A stretch of 64,000 nt of DNA, from assembly GCF_963678635.1 (NCBI RefSeq), contig NC_087064.1, positions 59,714,338 through 59,778,337 of the forward strand, in the 5' to 3' direction. Position 1 is the first letter of the stretch. Each line of letters starts with the position of its first letter. The position numbers and the translations under genes were made by a program. Positions 35,081 through 46,665 of this stretch are shown here, one piece after another. The notes under the pieces are model-generated. The model worked only from the letters and a program-made list of their open reading frames with translations, was not told the origin of the DNA and did no database searches. This DNA is from Symsagittifera roscoffensis (lineage: Eukaryota; Xenacoelomorpha; Acoela; Convolutidae).

Positions 35081-35559
35081 TAATAAACCGTTTTTTTTCA
35101 AACTTTCAATTTTGTTATATAACTGTTTTCAATGAATTTATTATGTGGAGCATCTTTAATATGTAGCAATAAATTGATCATAATGCTGTAAATTCTAAAT
35201 ACCAAGCAAAAAACTAATAAAAAGTAATAAATAAATTGCACTTATATTATTATGTGTGCTCAAATTTATAAACTCAAATTTTCCTGTTTCATTCGCCCAC
35301 TTTTCACGCACTCTTTCCACACAAACTCGCCGCTGTAGAAAAACTTTAGAAATGATTTCTTAGTTTGACAAACTAACTGATAACAACTTTAACTTGTTTT
35401 CACGCATTTCAAAACTTTCCTCAACTCGGTTAGAAGGAGTTTTAAATAAGCTTAAACTAACCAACGCAGCTTACTAATGCTCCAAAACCAACCGCATGTA
35501 TGAGAAAGTCCCACGGTACGCAAACCAGGTTAAACCCAGACTAAAATTGGATAAATTAA

Positions 35560-36095
35560 TCTTTCGAAACCCAGTTTCAAGTTTTTTTAAAACCACTTGA
35601 AACACTAAAAAATCAAAAGAAAAAAAAACACGACAATCTGTTCTTGATAAGAGGACACAGCCAAAAACAAAAAAAGAAAACCACCAGATAAAAAAGAACA
35701 AAATGTCGAACACAAAAAGAGACTGTTCAATGAAACGGTAAAATCATACTCGCACAACTGGCCTAACCAACCAGAAAAGGACGCCCTGAGCATGTTCTAT
35801 AGCCGGCCTCACCACCCGCAGCAGACCACGCTTAAGAAACGCATTGAACCACTTTAAACACAAAAACATTTAAAAAACCGCGAATCAAAACAATCCATTC
35901 TTGGAAAAAAGGACACAAACAAAGGATAAAAAAAACACCTGATAAAAACAATAAAAAAACAGTTGAACACTAAAAAAGACACTGATCAAAGAGACGGCAA
36001 AAATACACCCCATCCTCTGGCGTCACCCACCAGAACAAGGTCACTCGAAGTACATGTGCCCACCATGTGCTAAGATCCCGGCTCTCAATTAAAAC
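35560..36095. repeat. Imperfect tandem repeat of about 270 bp
   Basis: Two diverged halves share AACCACTT.AAACAC, ATCTGTTCTTG/ATCCATTCTTG, GGACACA..CAAA, ACACTGATCAAAGAGACGG-like and ACCAGAA.AAGG elements in order. Non-coding. Confidence 0.55.
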
Positions 36096-36269
36096 TAAGA
36101 GTAGCTCTAGCGTGCGCAACTCTTTAAATTAACCAAACTTAATAGAAACGCTTTTGCGAAAACAATTAACAACAATCATAACTAAAACTGAATTTACTAG
36201 TATGGTTCAGATATAATTATATAACACAAAAAAGTTTCTAGGAGCAAAAGGAACTAGCAGCAAAAGGAG

Positions 36270-36413
36270 ATGAAATTCGATGATATTCCGACTCTGGAAG
36301 ACAAATCTTTTGGTTTGTTGCCGTTGTCAGAACCCTCACTGGATTTTAAGTATGGAGCCAATATCGCAGCATATGTACCCATTGAACAAGAACAATGGCC
36401 AACTCGATATTGA
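36270..36413 (+). CDS. Small ORF of unknown function (47 aa)
   Basis: ATG at 36270, stop at 36411, acidic N-terminus (MKFDDIPTLEDKSF). No family recognised. Could be an exon or a fragment of the neighbouring retroelement debris. It is listed because its composition looks more gene-like than the surroundings. Confidence 0.2.
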   Translation: MKFDDIPTLEDKSFGLLPLSEPSLDFKYGANIAAYVPIEQEQWPTRY

Positions 36414-36622
36414 ACTCAAACGTACGAATCCTATTCCTTTGGCGCTTAACACAGCGAATTCAAACCCTATCTTATAATTTGATGAATTGTTGAACGTTCA
36501 CGTAGTCTGGCTCTGTTTAACAAACTCAACACATCACTATATAATTTTGCAAATTAGTCCCAGCCCCTCAATTCACTCACGATATGCGAGATATACTTCT
36601 TCAATACAAACAACTCTACTCC

Positions 36623-39284
36623 TTCTCTCTTGATGAAGACAACTACGCCATAATACAAGCAACTGTTTCTACTCTCTCTTCACGTCTTCACTGCTTCAAA
36701 AGAAACTACTCCAAAAGAAATCAAGAGAAATCTCCTTACATCCTTCACAAGAAAAAAAACTTGAAACTTTTAAACTTTCTAAACCCTAGATGAGCAGAAC
36801 CAGTCCAAAACAAGTTTTTATTATGTCCTAATATATTCTTTTAACTAGCTCTGTAAAATACATAGAACTAACCAATAATGAGATCCGTTACTAAAATTTA
36901 CAATAACTTGTAAGGCTGGAACTATTTATAGTTTCAGCCAGAAGAGAATAAATGTAACTTAGCAAACGGTTGCTCTTCTTCAGAACAGTTCTTGATTCTA
37001 AACTTCGCAAATACCAGTGTGCACTAGATCTATTGAAACTAGGACATATAAGAGTAAAGTTAGGATTGGTATTGGACTAAGAAGTTGCACGAACATATCC
37101 GGCCGAAAATAGGATAGCGTGACGAACAGACGGTGTACTTTATCCGAAATTACTCTATGAGAAAGCCATCCCGGACTTAAATTCTTTTGATAGGCCATTT
37201 TCTAATCTATTGATAGGCCATTTTCAACAGAGTGCTGGAAAGAGCAGATACCTAAACTTTGAAAAATTTCATTTGTTTGCTCCAGTAATGGTCATTTACA
37301 TCATACGATGAAACGCATAAAAATTGAACTTCAAAATGTGTTTTTCTCAATTTGAGTGTAAATTAGGGAAAATGTAATAGAGACAACTTGCTCAAAACTT
37401 TTTTTAAAATTAATATAGTTAGTTTTTTTGCAATATTCGGTCCCAAAACTTTAGGTCAAAAACGGATCATTTGTTTTTTTCAGTTAACCACAAACTACGC
37501 TTAAAATACTGGGTCACTTACTGACAAAAAAACATAAAAATGTGCCTCTTACGTAGCCAAACAAAAATTAAGAAAAAAATCAGGTACCGTATAAACACAT
37601 TGAGCAAGCTACAGAGAAATATCAAAATGACGCTAGTTTGCTTTTAATTTTGACTGTCGTGAAATGTTAAAAAGGATTGATAAAGATAATATGTACAAAA
37701 TATCTCAGTAACGAGAAAAAACTCAGAGAGCGCCAAGTTTCTGGAAAACTGTTGTTTTTGCAGAAAAGCCTTGAAAATTTAAAACTTAGCAGTGTCTTTA
37801 AAGAATGATAAATTTGGAAGAAGACTTTGTCAAAAAAAAAAAAAAAAAAATTGATAACCCGAATAATATTTGCGGTTCAATGTTTTTGGCAGAGAAATAA
37901 TGTTAACTGCTCTTCAATTGAGTTATCAGATTCAATTATTAGTTCACAAACCATCTTGTGAATTATTTTTGTTTACAATCCCAAAAGTTATAAGAACTTT
38001 GCCATGGAATTTGTCTGAAATAAACCACAGTAGTATAGATATACGACACTGGGATCGGGGGGGGGGGGTGATCCCTACAGGGATCATTGGGTATAGATTA
38101 TACCTAATGATCCCTATGTAAATATTTATACCTAATGATCCCTATGTAAATATTTATACCTAATGATCCCTATGTAAAATATTTATACCTAATGATCCCT
38201 ATGTAAAATATTTATACCTAATGATCCCTATGTAAAATATTTATACCTAATGATCCCTATGTAAAATATTTATACCTAATGATCCCTATGTAAAATATTT
38301 ATACCTAATGATCCCTATGTAAAATATTTATACCTAATGATCCCTATGTAAAATATTTATACCTTATGATCCCTATGAATAATTTTTATACCTAATGATC
38401 CCTATGTATAATTTTTATACTTAATGATCCTTATGTGAAAGTTGTGTTGGTTAAAACAAAATCGTTCTGGCGATAAATTATTTCTTTCCGCCACCTATAG
38501 CTCGGCAAGCTATGTTGTATTCCAATTGAAGTAAAACTATTTAATGCGTTTTGCTGTTGAAGGTCTTTGCGAATTGGTTCTTTCAATGTTTCCACTAAAT
38601 CTATGGTCTTGGTGAAAATAGATATGAAATGAAATGGTTGAATTATACACACAATCTTCTAAAACAAGTATCGGTTAAATGCACCAAATATAGTTTGGTT
38701 ACAATTCCAATATGAAAACTCTCAAAACCACTCCAGATAAAATAGTAACACAAAACCAAAAAGTGGATTTAAAGTAGCCCGCCATTACCTAACAGTGAAC
38801 AAACGTGGAAAGTAAGTATAATATAGTACACTAATTTACAACATTAAATTTTGTATTCAACTTGAATCAAACACATAACCTTACAGTTTTTTGTTTGTTT
38901 TGCGTCTCTTTGACTGCGGTGCTGAATCTTCAACTGCTTCGCGGTCGAAGTACCATTCATCATCTGACGACGAAGAAGAAGTAACTGCATTTGGATCAAC
39001 CAAATCATCGCTTTCAATATCACTCTCAGCAATTTCCGTGACACGAATTCTACCTGGATCTGGATCTTCATAGCTGGTGATACTATTTAACAGGTCTCTC
39101 AACGATTGGCTCGGTTGAGTATCCAACACAAGAAAGCTATCTTCTGACCCATAATTCGTATCCTGCGTAAAGATTTCTTCTTGGTTCGAGCTCTGCTGAT
39201 CCCAGTCGACTAACTCTTCTTCTTCCTCGAAAAATTTCAGCCAATCGTCTAAATCTTGATCTTTGTGGTGACTGGTGCTATTAG
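36623..39284. repeat. Left Polinton-end duplication, unit 1
   Basis: Host flank (36623-38028), Polinton left terminal repeat (from 38029) and the 3' part of the acidic-tail coding sequence (to 39284), repeated next door at 39285-41990 with scattered SNPs and different G-run and minisatellite lengths. The truncated acidic-tail frame in this unit (38881 upward) ends at the junction. The target sequence AACCAC (38023-38028) precedes the terminal repeat here too. Confidence 0.95.
38029..38443. repeat. Extra copy of the Polinton left terminal inverted repeat
   Basis: Starts AGTAGTATAGATATACGACA, then a G-run, then TGATCCCTACAGGGATCA, then about twelve 29-bp units of the TACCTAATGATCCCTATGTA type. 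Confidence 0.9.
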
Positions 39285-40686
39285 TTCTCTCTTGATGAAG
39301 ACAACTACGCCATAATACAAGCAACTGTTTCTACTCTCTCTTCACGTCTTCACTGCTTCAAAAGAAACTACTCCAAAAGAAATCAAGAGAAATCTCCTTC
39401 CATCCTTCACAAGAAAAAAAACTTGAAACTTTTAAACTTTCTAAACCCTAGATGAGTAGAACCAGTCCAAAACAAGTTTTTATTATAACCTAATATATTC
39501 TTTATAACTAGCTCTGTAAAATACATAGAACTAACCAATAATGAGATCCGTTACTAAAATTTACAATAACTTGTAAGGCTGGAACTATTTATAGTTTCAG
39601 CCAGAAGAGAATAAATGTAACTTAGCAAACGGTTGCTCTTCTTCAGAACAGTTCTTGATTCTAAACTTCGCAAATACCAGTGTGCACTAGATCTATTGAA
39701 ACTAGGACATTAAAGAGTAAAGTTAGGATTGGTATTAGACTAAGAAGTTGCACGAACATATCCGGCCGAAAATAGGATAGCGTGACGAACAGACGGTGTT
39801 CTTTATCCGAAATTACTCTATGAGAAAGCCATCCCGCCCTTAAATTCTTTTGATAGGCCATTTTCTAATCTATTGATAGGCCATTTTCAACAGAGTGCTG
39901 GAAAGAGCAGATAACTAAACTTTGAAAAATTTTATTTGTTTGCTCCAGTAATGGTCATTTACATCATACGATGAAACGCATAAAAATTGAACTTCAAAAT
40001 TGGTTTTTCTCAATTTGAGTGTAAATTAGGGAAAATGTAATAGAGACAACTTGCTCAAAACTTTTTTTAAAATTAATATAGTTAGTTTTTTTGCAATATT
40101 CGGTCCCAAAACTTTAGGTCAAAAACGGATCATTTGTTTTTTTCAGTTAACCACAAACTACGCTTAAAATACTGGGTCACTTACTGACAAAAAAACATAA
40201 AAATGTGCCTCTTACGTAGCCAAACAAAAATTAAGAAAAAAATCAGGTACCGTATAAACACATTGAGCAAGCTACAGAGAAATATCAAAATGACGCTAGT
40301 TTGCTTTTAATTTTGACTGTCGTGAAATGTTAAAAAGGATTGATAAAGATAATATGTACAAAATATCTCAGTAACGAGAAAAAACTCAGAGAGCGCCAAG
40401 TTTCTGGAAAACTGTTGTTTTTGCAGAAAAGCCTTGAAAATTTAAAACTTAGCAGTGTCTTTAAAGAATGATAAATTTGGAAGAAGACTTTGTCAAAAAA
40501 AAAACAAAAAAAAATTGATAACCCGAATAATATTTGCGGTTCAATGTTTTTGGCAGAGAACTAATGTTAACTGCTCTTCAATTGAGTTATCAGATTCAAT
40601 TATTAGTTCACAAAACATCTTGTGAATTATTTTTGTTTACAATCCCAAAAGTTATAAGAACTTTGCCATGGAATTTGTCTGAACTA

Positions 40687-40692
40687 AACCAC
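40687..40692. other. Polinton target-site duplication, left (AACCAC)
   Basis: Six bases immediately outside the left terminus; identical to 59998-60003 outside the right terminus. A 6-bp duplication is the Polinton/Maverick norm. Confidence 0.9.
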
Positions 40693-41143
40693 AGTAGTAT
40701 AGATATACGACACTGGGATCGAGGGGGGGGGGGGGGGGGGGGGGTGATCCCTACAGGGATCATTGGGTATAGATTATACCTAATGATCCCTATGTAAATA
40801 TTTATACCTAATGATCCCTATGTAAATATTTATACCTAATGATCCCTATGTAAAATATTTATACCTAATGATCCCTATGTAAAACATTTATACCTAATGA
40901 TCCCTATGTAAAATATTTATACCTAATGATCCCTATGTAAAATATTTATACCTAATGATCCCTATGTAAAATATTTATACCTAATGATCCCTATGTAAAA
41001 TATTTATACCTAATGATCCCTATGTAAAATATTTATACCTAATGATCCCTATGTAAAATATTTATACCTAATGATCCCTATGTATAATTTTTATACCTAA
41101 TGATCCCTATGTATAATTTTTATACTTAATGATCCTTATGTGA
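40693..41143. repeat. Polinton left terminal inverted repeat (29-bp minisatellite)
   Basis: Outer 26 bp unique, then a G-run of over 20 bases, a TGATCCCTACAGGGATCA near-palindrome, then about a dozen units of about 29 bp (TATACCTAATGATCCCTATG plus an AT-rich spacer). The inner edge GATCCTTATGTGAAAG matches the inner edge of the right repeat. Confidence 0.92.
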
Positions 41144-41585
41144 AAGTTGTGTTGGTTAAAACAAAATCGTTCTGGCGATAAATTATTTCTTTCCGCCACC
41201 TATAGCTCGGCAAGCTATGTTGTATTCCAATTGAAGTAAAACTATTCAATGCGTTTTGCTGTTGAAGGTCTTTGCGAATTGGTTCTTTCAATGTTTCCAC
41301 AAAATCTATGGTCTTGGTGAAAATAGATATGAAATGAAATGGTTGAATTATACACACAATCTTCTAAAACAAGTATCGGTTAAATGCACCAAATATAGTT
41401 TGGTTACAATTCCAATATGAAAACTCTCAAAACCACTCCAGATAAAATAGTAACACAAAACCAAAAAGTGGATTTAAAGTAGCCCGCCATTACCTAACAG
41501 TGAACAAACGTGGAAAGTAAGTATAATATAGTACACTAATTTACAACATTAAATTTTGTATTCAACTTGAATCAAACACATAACC

Positions 41586-42304
41586 TTACAGTTTTTTGTT
41601 TGTTTTGCGTCTCTTTGACTGCGGTGCTGAATCTTCAACTGCTTCGCGGTCGAAGTACCATTCATCATCTGACGACGAAGAAGAAGTAACTGCATTTGGA
41701 TCAACCAAATCATCGCTTTCAATATCACTCTCAGCAATTTCCGTGACACGAATTCTACCTGGATCTGGATCTTCATAGCTGGTGATACTATTTAACAGGT
41801 CTCTCAACGATTGGCTCGGTTGAGTATCCAACACAAGAAAGCTATCTTCTGACCCATAATTCGTATCCTGCGTAAAGATTTCTTCTTGGTTCGAGCTCTG
41901 CTGATCCCAGTCGACTAACTCTTCTTCTTCCTCGAAAAATTTCAGCCAATCGTCTAAATCTTGATCTTTGTGGTGACTGGTGCTATTAGTTTCACTCATG
42001 TTCCTTTCACTATCATCATCATCATCATCCTGATTGCTATCGGGAAAGATAGAAGCATTTACTGTTCTATAGTGACCGTATGGCAATGTAGAGATACCAT
42101 CGCTGAGGATGTATCGCTTATCATCATAGGCTGATAATGCGATTTTGTTTGCTCGAACAGTGTTCAGAATATGCCTCTCGGAGATGATGCGAGTATTTTC
42201 GGCTCGTACAAGGTTTCCAGACGCGAGAGCTTCGATGTATTTTTCATGAGTTAGCAACCGTTGAGTCACCTTAGTGATTCCTTTTGCTGAGTGCTTCCGT
42301 GTAT
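41586..42304 (-). CDS. polB: Polinton DNA polymerase B, last exon, with a long acidic C-terminal tail
   Basis: The exon begins after the acceptor TTTAATAG (42305-42306) and completes the polymerase thumb/C-terminus: KHSAKGITK, then NKIALSAYDDKRYILSDGI and LPYGHY, the conserved end of Polinton polymerases. Instead of stopping after GHY, the frame runs on for about 165 residues of very acidic sequence (DDDDDD, EEEEE, SSSSSDDE) and ends in a basic cluster KRRKTNKK. This tail may be a fused second protein or a genuine extension. It is truncated in the extra left-end copy at 38881-39284. The 645-nt intron upstream (42949-42305) is dominated by poly-T/A runs. Confidence 0.8.
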
Positions 42305-42949
42305 CTATTAAAAAAATGATGCTCACTAATCATTATATATCTAAATGTTTTGTAAACTAATACTTGAAATTGAAAAAAAAAAGTATGAACGCATCCTTTT
42401 CAGAAGATCCACACCCCCCCATTTAAAAAAAGGTGATAACCATTTAACCTATACCTCCCCCCTTACCACCGCCCACAGAAGCACCAAAAAACCTAAGTCA
42501 TCTCAAAAAATTTTACTCAGAAAAAAATTTTCTCACAAAAAATTTTTTTCATAAAATTTTTTTTTCCAAAATTTTTATTTTCAAAATTTTTTTCAAAAAT
42601 TTTTTTCAGAAAATTTTTTTTTCAAAAATTTTTTTTTTTCAATTTTTTTTCCAAATTTTTTTTTGATGACAAATTTTTTTTTTCATAAAATTTTTCTTTT
42701 CCAAATTTTTTTTTGATGACAAAATTTTTTTTTTACAAAACTTTTTTTATAACATTTTTTTTTTACCAAATTTTTTTTCCAACGAAATTTTTTTGACAAA
42801 ATTTTTTTTTCAAGTTTTTCAACGAAAATTTTTGACATTTTTTTTTTCAAAATTTTTCAAAAAATTTTTTCGAAATTTTTTAATTTTTGAAAATAAAAAG
42901 CGCTGTTTGAACAATTTTGAGCCGGTATTATTGAAGGAAATGTACTTAC
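42305..42949 (-). other. Intron in the Polinton polymerase gene
   Basis: Donor GTAAGT right after LKPKLYSILSQ codons and acceptor TTTTTTTAATAG before the next conserved block; removal is phase 1 and joins two blocks that are contiguous in Polinton polymerases. The interior is an extreme T/A homopolymer tract with no coding content. Confidence 0.75.
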
Positions 42950-44265
42950 TTTGCGATAGTATTGAATAAAGCTTTGGCTTCAATGCAACGAATTCTGTAA
43001 TTATATCACCCGGGAATTCGTCTTTAAACTTTAAAACTGTAAGTTTGTTTTCTACATTGTAGAGGAAGTGGTCCGATGGATAATTGGAGAAGTCAAAGTT
43101 GTCCAAAATTTCACGTTTCTCGTTCAGTTTCTTATAAAAATTCGAGTTTTTTTCCGTTTTTATTTCATACATTAGGCTGTCAGTGTCTGAGTACAAGAGG
43201 TGACAGTTGAAGTTGGGCTTCATAACCTCGTAGTGAAATTTGTACTTCTCAAACTTTGCTAGCTCTAGTATACACGCTCCTAAAATTGTGGGTACATCCC
43301 ATCTGATTTTCGTTGGTGCTAATGTCAATGCAACCATGTCTTCGCCAAAAATTTTGTAGGTTTCAATTTCAAACTTACTTATATTTCGCATTGTTTCTTC
43401 AGCATCTCGTAAAATCTTGATTTTCATTCTCTTTCTTTTTGACTCACACATTTTTCCATAAATTGAATTGATCAATAGTTTGTACAGGGCTTCTTCAAAC
43501 TTGTTTTTTGCCGCTTTCCGTTTGTTTGTATTTAGAGTTATGTACGGTTCGAGCCACAATTCTTGTTTGAACTTTACGATGCGGTACAGTTTTGTAACGA
43601 TAAGGCCAAGCTTCACGTAGAGTTTCAGGAGTTTATAATGAATTATATAATGAGTTTTATCATGTAGAGTTTGTAAAAGTGTTTTCACTTTACCTATTGT
43701 GGGTCCACAGTTTTCATTGTTTTTCATTTGCTCTGAGATATTTGTTTGGTATCTGCTCAACCAATCTTTTTGAACAACTTCCTTAGTGGGTTCCAGTGGA
43801 TAGTCACGGTGACTTTCATGCAACAATTGAGGGTATTTTAAATCAATTTCAACAATATAACCGTAGTCTGAATCGTCAGGGGTTGCTAAAATTTCTTCTA
43901 TTGACATGGAATTCTCATCTTCGTTTTCTTGATTATTTCTTTCATTTCTAACTCCGATTGTCTCGAAATGACGTGCAGGCAGTTTGTGAGTTTGCATTAC
44001 TCCACCGTATAAGTTGTGGGCATCAACCATGAAGCCATAGGTAGTATCTTCGCTCGAATTAAATGTTTCATTCATTTGCCTGTTGTGTGCAGTGAACTGT
44101 CGTTTTTCAAAGATTGATGCAGTACCACCTCGCATCATTTTTTCAACCATGTCTAAATGATCTCGATCCGTTAGCAATTCAACATCAGCTTTACATACCC
44201 GCTTGAAAGCGTCACCAGCTAAATTGGAAGCGGTGAAATGATGAGCACAATCAAGGCTGTATGTT
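42950..44265 (-). CDS. polB: Polinton DNA polymerase B, polymerase (palm/fingers) segment
   Basis: Contains family B motifs in order: DAHNLYGG (motif A with the first catalytic Asp), KLLINSIYGK (motif B), LLYSDTDSLMYEI (motif C, DTD catalytic pair) and LKPKLYS (KxY motif). The insertions between motifs are those of protein-primed (adenovirus/phi29-like) polymerases, so replication would start from a terminal protein. The frame is linked to the upstream exonuclease segment only through a one-base frame change near 44265 (next to a short A-run); it continues past its last codon 42950 by splicing. Catalytic residues look intact. Minus strand, opposite to the virion gene block. Confidence 0.88.
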
Positions 44266-45514
44266 TCATAGCTGTAGAGCGGAATTCCTCAAAGACACAG
44301 GCTAGGAGCAATGTGTCACATGACAAATATAAGTCATGATAGTCGCGCAGATTCTGACAATTGAATTGATTGAAAACTTCTTTTGCTTCAACCAAGTTAT
44401 CAGCACTAATAGCAATTTTATCTCCGTCTAAACTATTCACCCACTTTTCGAGAGGCGGTAACTCTTTTTCGTCAAACTTTTTACGATCGGTCATGTAATT
44501 ATAAGGATAGAATCCTTTTCTACGTATGAGAGTTCTACAAGTTTGGCTTACGTTTTGAAAGTGGTTTTCCAGAATTGTAAATTTGTTGTCAGGCAAGTTG
44601 TCAACTAACTTTTGTAGTGATGAGTTTAGAAACTTGAAAGAATCTATAAAAGGAAGATACTCATAAATGTTTGGTGTTGTTTGATCTTTTCGTGTAATGG
44701 TTTTAACCACTACTCCGATAATTAGTGAAATATATTTCTCATCGGTAGATGGAATGACTTGTATTGTACTACGCGAGTCACATTCGTTCAACGCTAGACA
44801 TATATGATGCATGTCATAATTCTGTAAATTGTGTCCCACGACTGGAATGTAATTTATGTTTCTTCGCGCTAAATTACATTTGTCGTGGGTCCATCCTAGA
44901 AATTTTCCCGAAGAGTGACAGTGATCCAGGCACTTTTCTGCGCTTTCACTGAAGTTTTCTTGACAAATCCAACAGGTTAAAGTTTCTTCTTTACGCAGTT
45001 GGCTGCGATCTCCCAAATAATGTGGCACTTTCCGTTTATAGATGTAAACGTCTCGGGCTAATAGATGTAACTCTTTGATAAAGTTTTCTAAACAATTTTC
45101 AGAGCTGTCAAGACTAAAGAAAAATGGCTCTGAGGACTCATGGTCAATAGCAACCATTGAATACCCGGAGGGTTCATGTTTTTCTAGAACGCGAGATGAG
45201 GAAATTTGTGGGTTGTTCATACATGTTGTAACGGGATTCAGGAACGATTCGAAATCAAAATAAACAACAATAGGTGCATACCAGAGAGCTTGAAAATTTT
45301 TAAATTTATACTTGTGGCAGCCATTTTCAGCTGTTGGCATTATCACTACAGCTGGTTCATGATCTTTACATAATCGCTCATGCGTTTTATGATCAATTTC
45401 ATTGTAATGAATTTGAAAACAATTACGACACAACTGCAGAAAACTTCGGAATTTTTGCTTTCGAACTTCACAAAAAAATCGGAGCAGGTCTTTTATCAAA
45501 ACAAAGTGGTGCAT
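44219..45514 (-). CDS. polB: Polinton DNA polymerase B, 3'-5' exonuclease segment
   Basis: Exo I VVYFDFESFL (D and E), Exo II GHNLQNYD, and Exo III YHDLYLSCD are present in order, followed by the start of the TPR-like insertion typical of protein-primed polymerases. A Cys-rich segment CRNCF...HERLCKDH and another CWICQ...CLDHCH suggest zinc sites (the latter resembles an endonuclease VII-like Cys/His cluster embedded in the exonuclease region, as seen in other Polinton polymerases). The frame is broken at both ends: near 45505 from the N-terminal segment and near 44265 into the polymerase segment, each by one base. Either decay or read errors could explain it. Confidence 0.85.
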   Translation of the reverse strand: MHHFVLIKDLLRFFCEVRKQKFRSFLQLCRNCFQIHYNEIDHKTHERLCKDHEPAVVIMPTAENGCHKYKFKNFQALWYAPIVVYFDFESFLNPVTTCMNNPQISSSRVLEKHEPSGYSMVAIDHESSEPFFFSLDSSENCLENFIKELHLLARDVYIYKRKVPHYLGDRSQLRKEETLTCWICQENFSESAEKCLDHCHSSGKFLGWTHDKCNLARRNINYIPVVGHNLQNYDMHHICLALNECDSRSTIQVIPSTDEKYISLIIGVVVKTITRKDQTTPNIYEYLPFIDSFKFLNSSLQKLVDNLPDNKFTILENHFQNVSQTCRTLIRRKGFYPYNYMTDRKKFDEKELPPLEKWVNSLDGDKIAISADNLVEAKEVFNQFNCQNLRDYHDLYLSCDTLLLACVFEEFRSTAMKHTALIVLIISPLPI

Positions 45515-46665
45515 AACAAAAGCAAATCCATGATAAAATTATCTGAGCTTTCAAACTTTGAGACAATCATTGGAATGAGATCTCCTTTTTGATATTGAAA
45601 CACGTTTACTTGAACGTTATTAAGTCGCTCGAATTGAGGAATCATGTTCAAGCTCATAGGCATAAAGAAATCATCAGAAGCCTGATGCGTTCCGGGCTTT
45701 GTATAGGTGTGTGGATCTGTCTCTTCAAGTTTAGGATCAACTAACCTACCGACAATTAGATCAGGCTTATATCTAAGATGATAGGCGGCAGTGTAGCATA
45801 ACAAAAAGCAATTGTGGTCGTTGTGATTACGAATGTTAATCAATTGTTGCGCATTTGCTATTTTTGCAGGTAGAGGTATAAACGAAGAGCCTCTGATTGG
45901 CAACATTTTTCCGATTTTAATGTAAAGCTCATTTACACGCTGCAGAACCCAGCCGCTACCATGGGCTGAAAAATTCTGGAACACAGCTTCCATTTTTTCG
46001 AGCATTTCATGAAATAACTCATCAGACAAACCGTTTGCATAAAGGGGAGTCATCATAGAATTAGCGAAAATTTCAACGAGTTCGTCTTCAGGTTGTTGCA
46101 CGCTTTGGTCCGAAACAACAGTAGCATGCTTGATTAAAGTAAGTTTAACCGAAAATAGTACTTTGCAGGGTCCATTACAGGTTCTATCTAGTATCAAAGT
46201 TTGAATCTCATTTTTTTTCAAGGTCATAAATTCGATAAGATCATGTTCAATATTTTGGTTGGGAATAATAAAAGTCATTAACGTATTTTTCATGGCTGAT
46301 TCATGAACTTCAATTGAAGCTGGAAAATTATCAATATCGTTTGCTTGTGTGATTGAGCTAGAGGGGTTGCTGAGTGATGTAAGTTGTTGATTCAAAACAG
46401 GTAGCCCATGCTCTGATTGCATGTGACCCTTGAAATCTTTAAATTCACAAAAACCAAGCCGACAATACCGACATAAATTGTTAAATTTTTGATGATCTGA
46501 TTCAATATGCTGCTGTAATTTTGATAGCAGTAAAGTGCTAAAATTACAATGGTAGCAAGTAAAAACGGGTAATTCTTTTTCAACAGCGTGAAAGTTTCGT
46601 TCATGACGAGATCTATTAGTTTTTATTGTAAAAACTTTGGGACAATAGTTACACTTGAAACCCAT
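45496..46665 (-). CDS. polB: Polinton DNA polymerase B, N-terminal zinc-finger segment
   Basis: The ATG at 46665 is chosen over the longer non-ATG frame. Residues 4-90 hold three to four C2H2-type zinc fingers (CNYCPKVF..H..H, CYHCNFS..H..H, CRYCRLGF..H..H). The later part has the block GSGWVLQRV...GSSFIPLPAKI..AQQLINIRN, which precedes the exonuclease in many animal Polinton polymerases. The segment ends in FIMDLLLL where the conserved reading jumps one base into the exonuclease segment (about 45505). Zinc fingers probably contribute DNA or protein binding; this is inference. Confidence 0.82.
   Translation of the reverse strand: MGFKCNYCPKVFTIKTNRSRHERNFHAVEKELPVFTCYHCNFSTLLLSKLQQHIESDHQKFNNLCRYCRLGFCEFKDFKGHMQSEHGLPVLNQQLTSLSNPSSSITQANDIDNFPASIEVHESAMKNTLMTFIIPNQNIEHDLIEFMTLKKNEIQTLILDRTCNGPCKVLFSVKLTLIKHATVVSDQSVQQPEDELVEIFANSMMTPLYANGLSDELFHEMLEKMEAVFQNFSAHGSGWVLQRVNELYIKIGKMLPIRGSSFIPLPAKIANAQQLINIRNHNDHNCFLLCYTAAYHLRYKPDLIVGRLVDPKLEETDPHTYTKPGTHQASDDFFMPMSLNMIPQFERLNNVQVNVFQYQKGDLIPMIVSKFESSDNFIMDLLLLCTTLF

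Larger units (their letters stand above)
39285..41990. repeat. Left Polinton-end duplication, unit 2 (continuous with the element)
   Basis: Second unit, in which the acidic-tail exon continues uninterrupted into the polymerase gene; this is therefore the unit attached to the full Polinton. The junction at 39284/39285 is TTAGTT followed by CTCTTGATGAAG. Confidence 0.95.

Noticed and set aside
36584-36793. 69-codon frame LLQYKQLYSFSLDEDNY... as a gene
   Set aside because: Reads plausibly but has no recognisable family, partner exon or conservation evidence; its end is merely repeated by the left-end duplication.
38091-38440. 29-bp units in the Polinton ends as a CRISPR array
   Set aside because: Units are contiguous without unique spacers and are mirrored at the other end of the element.
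41136-41357. 73-codon minus-strand frame near the Polinton left end (also at 38431-38652)
   Set aside because: No ATG, no family; an exon is conceivable but unsupported.
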